The notes under the pieces were generated by a model. That model was not told where the DNA came from, did not search any database, and worked only from the letters and a program-made list of their open reading frames with translations. Shown piece after piece: positions 22,846 through 26,713 of a stretch of DNA of 26,713 nt (position 1 is the first letter of the stretch; the number at the start of each line of letters is the position of its first letter). The stretch comes from ASMP01 sp041484115 (GTDB lineage Archaea > Nanobdellota > Nanobdellia > Pacearchaeales > GW2011-AR1): contig JBGPHA010000003.1 in assembly GCA_041484115.1 (NCBI GenBank), positions 1 to 26,713 of the forward strand. Reading direction: 5' to 3'. The position numbers and the translations under genes are program-made.

Positions 22846-23898
22846 ATGGTCAAAATAGATGAAATCTACTTCGAAAGAGTTATGACGGCAATCATTTTGG
22901 TTGCTTTAATTGTTTTAGCTTTCCTTGTTCTAAAACCAATTTTGCTTTCAATAATCTTTGGATTATTGCTAGCCTTTATTTTTATTCCTATTTATGACTG
23001 GATTAACAAAAGAATAAAATCAGGAAATTTTTCCGCATTTATAATGGTAATTCTTCTTTTATTTATAATTTTTATTCCAATATGGTTTTTGATTCCTATG
23101 CTTATAGAACAGTCTTTTAAGATATTTCAGTCAGTCCTGCAGATAGATTTTGTAACTCCACTAAAACATGTTTTCCCGAGATTTTTCGTATCAGAGCAAT
23201 TTTCTAATCAGATTAGTTCTGTCCTTTCTTCTTTCATAATAAAAACTTCAAATTCAGTAACTAATTCATTCACAAATTTCTTACTGGATCTTCCAACGGT
23301 TATCATGCAGGTGGTGGTTGTTCTATTTACCTTCTTTTTTGTTTTGAGAGACAGGGAACATGTTGCAAATTATGTGAAAAGCCTTCTTCCATTTCCGAAA
23401 GAAATTGAAAAAAAACTATTCGATTATTCTTCAGCAATAACAAAATCAGTCCTATATGGTACAGTAATAGTAGGAATAATACAGGGAGCTATCGCTGGTA
23501 TTGGATTCTTCATCTTCGGTGTTCCTAATGCCCTTTTCTTAACCCTCTTGGCAATTATAGGAGGTGTTTTGCCTATAGTAGGAACTGGAATAGTCTGGGT
23601 TCCTGTCGTTATTTTCATGTTAATAGCAGGGAACAATTTAGCGGCATGGGGAGTATTATTTTTTGGATTGCTTTCTACATTTATCGAACACCTCTTAAGG
23701 CCTTTATTTATTTCAAAAAGGACAAAGATGCACTCTGCAATAGTTCTTATATCAATGGTAGGGGGAGCATTCTATTTCGGAATTTTAGGGTTTATCATTG
23801 GACCATTAGTTGTCTCTTATCTTCTGATAATTCTTGAGATATACAGGAAAAAACCAATTCCCGGTCTGATGACAATACAAGAACCAGAAAAAAAATAG
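22846..23898 (+). CDS. AI-2E family transporter (UPF0118/DUF20)
   Basis: A 350-residue polytopic membrane protein of the AI-2E transporter superfamily (PerM/TqsA/YdiK relatives; some members are Na+(Li+)/H+ antiporters). About seven or eight membrane segments are visible. The N-terminal pair 'VALIVLAFLVLKPILLSIIF' is followed by the 'PIYDWINKR' turn, then a long amphipathic region at about 85-140. The family-typical C-terminal half has 'FTFFFVLRDREHVANYVKSL', 'IIGGVLPIVGTGIVWVPVVI' and 'GNNLAAWGVLFFGLLSTFIE', with 'LRPLFISKRTKMHSAIVLIS'. The family match is firm; the substrate in archaea is unknown, and export of autoinducer-2 should not be assumed. Confidence 0.9.
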   Translation: MVKIDEIYFERVMTAIILVALIVLAFLVLKPILLSIIFGLLLAFIFIPIYDWINKRIKSGNFSAFIMVILLLFIIFIPIWFLIPMLIEQSFKIFQSVLQIDFVTPLKHVFPRFFVSEQFSNQISSVLSSFIIKTSNSVTNSFTNFLLDLPTVIMQVVVVLFTFFFVLRDREHVANYVKSLLPFPKEIEKKLFDYSSAITKSVLYGTVIVGIIQGAIAGIGFFIFGVPNALFLTLLAIIGGVLPIVGTGIVWVPVVIFMLIAGNNLAAWGVLFFGLLSTFIEHLLRPLFISKRTKMHSAIVLISMVGGAFYFGILGFIIGPLVVSYLLIILEIYRKKPIPGLMTIQEPEKK

Positions 23899-23906
23899 AC
23901 CGAATA

Positions 23907-23936
23907 AATATAAAAATAGATTTTTCTATTTATATT
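23907..23936. repeat. Imperfect inverted repeat before AMP phosphorylase
   Basis: AATATAAAAATAGA (23907-23920) pairs with TCTATTTATATT (23925-23936) as a 12-pair stem with one bulged A and a 4-base loop. It lies just after the transporter stop and overlaps the best TATA-like stretch for the next gene (TTTATATT, about 23929-23936, roughly 34 bases before the ATG). It may be a terminator-like structure, an operator, or a chance product of AT richness. Confidence 0.3.
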
Positions 23937-23966
23937 AATAAAAGAAAGAAAGGGGTTTTTAAAAAG

Positions 23967-25466
23967 ATGATACTAAAAATAAAAACTTGGGACTGGTCTG
24001 CAGGGCTTCCTATGGCAATGCTTAATGGAAAGGCAGCTCAAAAACTAAGTGTTCATCCAGAAGATAGGATAAATATTAGAACAATAGGAAAAAAAAGAAA
24101 TGAAGTCTCAACTCTTATTGATGTCATCAATGGTTTTGTGAAGGAAGATGAAATAGCAGTTTCTTCAGAACTAAAGCAATATCTTGACTTCCATGAAGGC
24201 CAGAAGGTTGAAGTAGAACCATCGAAACTACCAGATAGCCTTATTTTTATAAAGAAAAAACTGAACAACAGCACTTTGTCTGAGAAAGAAATTGATCTTA
24301 TAATAAAAGATGCCGTTAATAATTCCCTTTCAGAGGCAGAGATTGCCCTATTCATTTCTGCAGTTTACAAATATGGAATGAATACTAAAGAAACAATTTA
24401 TTTGATAAAGGCTATTCAAAAATCAGGTTCTCAGTTAAATTTTGACCATAACAAAATTGTTGCTGACAAACATTCTATAGGGGGTGTTCCGGGCAACAGA
24501 ACAACTCCTATAATTGTTCCGATTTGTGCTGCGGCGGGACTTCTGATACCTAAAAATTCTTCTAGGGCAATAACAAGTGCAGCAGGAACAGCAGATGTTA
24601 TAGAAACTATTGCAAAAGTTGAATTCTCAATTAAAGAGTTAAAAAAAATAGTAAAAAAGGTAAATTCCTGTATGGTTTGGGGCGGCGCACTAGAAATAGT
24701 TCCCGCTGATTCAAAGTTTATCCGAATAGAAAAATCTCTGAAAATTGATCCTGAAGCAATGCTTATTGCCTCGATAATGTCAAAAAAACTTGCGGCAGGA
24801 AGCAACCATATCATAATTGATATCCCTTATGGAAAAGGCGCTAAACTGAACAGAAAAAAAGCACTTTCTTTGAAGAGAAAATTTGAAAATCTCGGCAGGT
24901 ACTTTAAGAAGAAAATTAAATGCATCCTTACAGATGGAAGTCAGCCAATAGGAAATGGAATCGGGCCAGCACTTGAGTTAAGAGATATTTTGAAAATTCT
25001 TAATCCAAAAGAAAACAAACAGGATGAGTTTTATCCAAAGGATCTTGAAAAAAAATCTTTATTTCTTTCTGGAGAACTTTTAGAGATGACAGGAAAAGCC
25101 CAAAAAAATGAAGGAATAAAATTAGCAAAAGAAATGCTCTATTCAGGAAAAGCATTTGAAAAATTTAAAGAGATTATACATGCCCAAAAAGGAAATTTAA
25201 AAAAACTAAAAGAACAAAAATTCCATCATATAATTACATCAAAAAAATCAGGAAAAGTAGTTCAAATAGATAATTATGAAATAACCTCTCTTGCAAGAAT
25301 TTTAGGCTGTCCTCTTGACAAATATTCTGGAATTTATCTTTACTTCCATGTTGGTGATAGATTAAAAAAAGGGCAAAAGATTCTTACTCTTTATGCTGAG
25401 TCAAAATCAAGACTTCAGGATGCAATAACCTTCTATAAAACAAATAATCCTATAAAAATAAGATAA
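23967..25466 (+). CDS. deoA: AMP phosphorylase
   Basis: A 499-residue archaeal AMP phosphorylase (thymidine phosphorylase family; about 503 residues in Thermococcus). It converts AMP plus phosphate to adenine and ribose-1,5-bisphosphate, also using other NMPs. The N-terminal about 85 residues are the extra domain that separates it from bacterial thymidine phosphorylases. The catalytic part has 'DKHSIGGVPGNRTTPIIVPI' (167-186), 'SSRAITSAAGTADVIETIAK' (198-217), 'SNHIIIDIPYGKGAKLNRKK', and 'DGSQPIGNGIGPALELRD'. It supplies the substrate of the isomerase at 6977-7789. GGGG before a TTTTTAAAAAG run precedes the ATG; the promoter is not as clear as for its neighbours. The symbol deoA follows common annotation practice. 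Confidence 0.94.
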   Translation: MILKIKTWDWSAGLPMAMLNGKAAQKLSVHPEDRINIRTIGKKRNEVSTLIDVINGFVKEDEIAVSSELKQYLDFHEGQKVEVEPSKLPDSLIFIKKKLNNSTLSEKEIDLIIKDAVNNSLSEAEIALFISAVYKYGMNTKETIYLIKAIQKSGSQLNFDHNKIVADKHSIGGVPGNRTTPIIVPICAAAGLLIPKNSSRAITSAAGTADVIETIAKVEFSIKELKKIVKKVNSCMVWGGALEIVPADSKFIRIEKSLKIDPEAMLIASIMSKKLAAGSNHIIIDIPYGKGAKLNRKKALSLKRKFENLGRYFKKKIKCILTDGSQPIGNGIGPALELRDILKILNPKENKQDEFYPKDLEKKSLFLSGELLEMTGKAQKNEGIKLAKEMLYSGKAFEKFKEIIHAQKGNLKKLKEQKFHHIITSKKSGKVVQIDNYEITSLARILGCPLDKYSGIYLYFHVGDRLKKGQKILTLYAESKSRLQDAITFYKTNNPIKIR

Positions 25467-25474
25467 CAATTATA

Positions 25475-25482
25475 TTTTTAAA
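25475..25482 (+). promoter_or_regulatory. TATA box for the small 91-residue gene
   Basis: TTTTTAAA is centred about 26 bases before the ATG at 25504, only a few bases after the AMP phosphorylase stop. It indicates an independent leaderless transcript. Confidence 0.5.
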
Positions 25483-25503
25483 CTTCAGGATATTTCATTT
25501 TTC

Positions 25504-25779
25504 ATGAGAGAAGCAGAATACAAGCAAAAGCTCATTGATTATCTGAAAAAAAATCTAAAAAAAGAATATACCCAAGAGTCTCTAAGGTGGGCATTGGTAA
25601 AACAAGGATATTCAAAAACTCTCGTTGATGCAGCAATTAGAGAAGCCAATAAGGAACTGGCTAAAGAAGTTCCCGCCCTCAAGGAAAAACCTGTGATAAC
25701 ACATGAGATCATAGGAGATGACGACAATCCAATCAAGATGGAGAAACCCTGGTGGAAAAAACTTCTTGGATTAGATTAA
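25504..25779 (+). CDS. Small helical protein of unknown function
   Basis: A 91-residue soluble protein. Residues 4-48 ('EYKQKLIDYLKKNLKKEYTQ' then 'ESLRWALVKQGYSKTLVDAA') look like a three-helix UBA-like module. The 'L-x-x-QGYS-x-x-x-V-D-x-A-I' pattern recurs, as far as I recall, at the ends of many DPANN proteins. A short acidic linker ('GDDDNPIKMEKP') leads to a Trp-rich tail, 'WWKKLLGLD', that could touch the membrane or a partner. It has its own leaderless TATA. No enzymatic residues are apparent. Function unknown. Confidence 0.8.
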   Translation: MREAEYKQKLIDYLKKNLKKEYTQESLRWALVKQGYSKTLVDAAIREANKELAKEVPALKEKPVITHEIIGDDDNPIKMEKPWWKKLLGLD

Positions 25780-25794
25780 GAGTTAACAGAAACC

Positions 25795-25801
25795 TTTTTA
25801 A
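25795..25801 (+). promoter_or_regulatory. TATA box for tRNA-Ser
   Basis: TTTTTAA is centred about 28 bases before the first base of the mature tRNA, a suitable place for the archaeal TATA-binding protein. Confidence 0.5.
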
Positions 25802-25825
25802 TTAGTTATTCTTTTCAATTTAAAT

Positions 25826-25906
25826 GCCTCCGTCGCATAATGGTATTGCACCGGTCTTGAGAACCGGGCCTTTACAGGCCTCCAGGTTCGATTCCTGGCG
25901 GGGGCG
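25826..25906 (+). tRNA. tRNA-Ser (anticodon UGA)
   Basis: The cloverleaf can be drawn by hand. Acceptor 5' GCCTCCG (25826-25832) pairs with CGGGGGC (25899-25905) through one T-G pair, with G25906 as the discriminator base. Anticodon stem CCGGT/ACCGG flanks the 7-base loop CTTGAGA, giving TGA at 25858-25860. The long variable arm GCCTTTACAGGC (stem GCCT/AGGC) identifies a class II tRNA. The T arm is CCAGG-TTCGATT-CCTGG (25882-25898). There is no intron, and CCA is not encoded, as usual in archaea. It reads UCA and, by wobble, other UCN serine codons. Confidence 0.95.
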
Positions 25907-25907
25907 T
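25896..25907 (+). repeat. 12-base direct repeat, copy 1 (tRNA-Ser 3' end)
   Basis: TGGCGGGGGCGT covers the last bases of the T stem, the acceptor 3' strand, the discriminator and one further base. The same 12 bases recur at 26661-26672. Candidate attachment-site half. Confidence 0.45.
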
Positions 25908-25931
25908 GCCCTAGGCGTCAAAATAAGAGGA

Positions 25932-25939
25932 TTTAAAAA
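25932..25939 (+). promoter_or_regulatory. TATA box for the orphan 225-residue gene
   Basis: TTTAAAAA is centred about 26 bases before the ATG at 25961, matching the leaderless pattern of its neighbours. Confidence 0.5.
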
Positions 25940-25960
25940 TAGGAATTCTATTGGGAAATT

Positions 25961-26638
25961 ATGGAAGATTTAACAGATTTAATAAAAAATGCTACTCCAA
26001 AAAATGTTAGAACATCCCTTAAAAAAGATGGAACATCCAAATTTTGGGGTTATTATTATCCTCCAAGAACCCATGTAAAACTAGGTGATGAAGAGTATTG
26101 TGGCTTTTGTATTAGCGCTTTAAATGACATGGAAAGAAAACTAATTGAGGTTTTTGGATCTGAATATATAGTATTCAACGAAAGAGATAGAAGTGATCAA
26201 GAAGTTGATGAAAAAGATGTTGAATTAAAGATGAAAGTTTCAGAAATCGGAGCAAAAATACTTAAAATTCCTTTTTCATTAGCTAGAAAATCAATTGATA
26301 TGTTTGATACTAATGAACCAGAACAACAAAGATTAATAATTTTTGAGTATGGGGGAAAAAGAAAAATATCTTTCAGTGTTTCAAATAACAGACATCTTAG
26401 ACAGCATTGTGACGGAGCCCAAATCTTTTTTCCAGACAAAGGATATACAAGCTATGAGCAAATGATACCAATCCTAATTGGATTTCATGGATTTGAGAGT
26501 GCCTATAGAGATTTCAAGAAGTTTAATGAAAGATTATCAACAACAGTTTTCGGGCCCATATGGAGAGGATTTCCTTTTGTTGAGGATACAATTCCTTCTA
26601 CCTTATATAAATCCCTTTACAATTATGTTAATACCTAA
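25961..26638 (+). CDS. Orphan protein of unknown function downstream of tRNA-Ser
   Basis: A 225-residue soluble protein that I do not recognise. Notable stretches: 'KFWGYYYPPRTHVKLGDEEY' (27-46), 'YCGFCISALNDMERKLIEVF' (46-65), 'FEYGGKRKISFSVSNNRHLR' (about 128-147) followed by QHCDGAQIFFP, and 'FGPIWRGFPFVEDTIPS' near the end. Three cysteines (47, 50, about 150) are too few to define a zinc site by eye. No membrane helix, signal peptide or known catalytic motif is seen. It stands alone between tRNA-Ser and a strong hairpin terminator, flanked by a 12-base repeat of the tRNA 3' end, so it may be the cargo or remnant of a small integrated element. That link is inference. Confidence 0.78.
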   Translation: MEDLTDLIKNATPKNVRTSLKKDGTSKFWGYYYPPRTHVKLGDEEYCGFCISALNDMERKLIEVFGSEYIVFNERDRSDQEVDEKDVELKMKVSEIGAKILKIPFSLARKSIDMFDTNEPEQQRLIIFEYGGKRKISFSVSNNRHLRQHCDGAQIFFPDKGYTSYEQMIPILIGFHGFESAYRDFKKFNERLSTTVFGPIWRGFPFVEDTIPSTLYKSLYNYVNT

Positions 26639-26644
26639 CTATAC

Positions 26645-26677
26645 ACGCCCCCTACTCTCTTGGCGGGGGCGTTTTTT
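26645..26677 (+). terminator. Hairpin and T-run terminator
   Basis: ACGCCCCC (26645-26652) and GGGGGCGT (26665-26672) form a perfect 8-pair GC-rich stem with a 12-base loop, followed by a run of six T (26672-26677). It starts seven bases after the orphan gene stop. Such a strong intrinsic-looking terminator is unusual beside the other, merely T-rich gene ends here. Confidence 0.65.
26661..26672 (+). repeat. 12-base direct repeat, copy 2
   Basis: TGGCGGGGGCGT is identical to the tRNA-Ser 3' end at 25896-25907. Its last 8 bases form the 3' arm of the terminator hairpin. Candidate second attachment-site half. Confidence 0.4.
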
Positions 26678-26684
26678 AATAATA

Positions 26685-26691
26685 TTTTTAA
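26685..26691 (+). promoter_or_regulatory. TATA-like element for a gene beyond the window
   Basis: TTTTTAA is centred at about 26688. With the 25-28 base spacing seen elsewhere, the next plus-strand gene or RNA would begin right at or just after the last base of the window. Confidence 0.35.
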
Positions 26692-26713
26692 GTATCAATT
26701 TGATATAATCTTA

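Noticed and set aside
22846..23898. Quorum-sensing autoinducer-2 exporter
   Set aside because: The family name is historical; there is no luxS or related gene here and characterised members include cation/proton antiporters.
23967..25466. Thymidine phosphorylase
   Set aside because: The extra N-terminal domain, the length near 500 and the KHSIGGVPGNRTT form of the motif are those of archaeal AMP phosphorylase.
1..26713. CRISPR array, insertion sequence or defence system
   Set aside because: I saw no regularly spaced repeats, no transposase or integrase motifs and no terminal inverted repeats; the only mobile-element hint is the tRNA-Ser 3' repeat.

Overview
The window looks like a piece of an AT-rich archaeal chromosome. 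The archaeal signs are consistent. There is a continuous archaeal-order ribosomal protein cluster containing eL32, eL19, eS4 and a SUI1-type initiation factor. There is also an STT3/AglB oligosaccharyltransferase, a prefoldin alpha subunit, an EMC3-like (DUF106) insertase, and a tRNA-Ser without an encoded CCA. Most genes outside the ribosomal cluster have a TATA-like element centred about 25-28 bases before the start codon, the classical signature of leaderless archaeal transcripts. Low GC, very compact spacing and several genes of unknown family suggest a DPANN-type archaeon (Pacearchaeota/Woesearchaeota-like). That placement is an inference from style and content, not a computed phylogeny.

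Layout. (1) Positions 1-6000 are a surface-glycan / protein N-glycosylation region: the 3' end of a glycosyltransferase (+), then on the minus strand an extended SDR sugar epimerase, a GT4 glycosyltransferase, the oligosaccharyltransferase AglB, and a dolichyl-phosphate GlcNAc-1-phosphate transferase of the Alg7/AglH type. (2) Positions 6047-8737 hold a SpoIIM-type membrane protein (-), a ribose-1,5-bisphosphate isomerase/eIF2B-family protein (+), prefoldin alpha (-) and the EMC3-like membrane protein (-). (3) Positions 8823-22026, all minus strand, are one long fused S10-spc cluster. In transcription order it reads uL3, an unknown acidic 113-residue ORF, uL4, uL23, uL2, uS19, uL22, uS3, uL29, SUI1, uS17, uL14, uL24, eS4, uL5, uS14, uS8, uL6, eL32, eL19, uL18, uS5, uL30, uL15, SecY. 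Genes are coupled by ATGA/TAATG overlaps or gaps of a few bases, with Shine-Dalgarno motifs in front of many internal genes. (4) Positions 22131-26713 hold an unknown 220-residue protein (-) divergent from an AI-2E family transporter (+), AMP phosphorylase (+), a small helical protein (+), tRNA-Ser(UGA), an orphan 225-residue ORF with a strong hairpin terminator, and the promoter of a gene beyond the window.

How the genes work together. Ribosomal proteins, SUI1, SecY and the EMC3-like protein form the translation and membrane-insertion core. AglB and the Alg7-like enzyme mark the last and first membrane steps of N-glycan assembly, with the epimerase and GT4 enzyme probably supplying and building the glycan. 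AMP phosphorylase and the isomerase are two consecutive steps of the archaeal AMP (pentose bisphosphate) pathway, which normally ends at a form III RuBisCO not present here.

Most worth a second look: the acidic unknown ORF translationally locked between uL3 and uL4; a perfectly palindromic TATA box shared by two divergent leaderless genes; a 12-base copy of the tRNA-Ser 3' end on the far side of an orphan ORF, which may be an integration scar; and an unusual metal-site motif in AglB. I found no CRISPR array, IS element or riboswitch, and no gene-free stretch longer than 300 bases.
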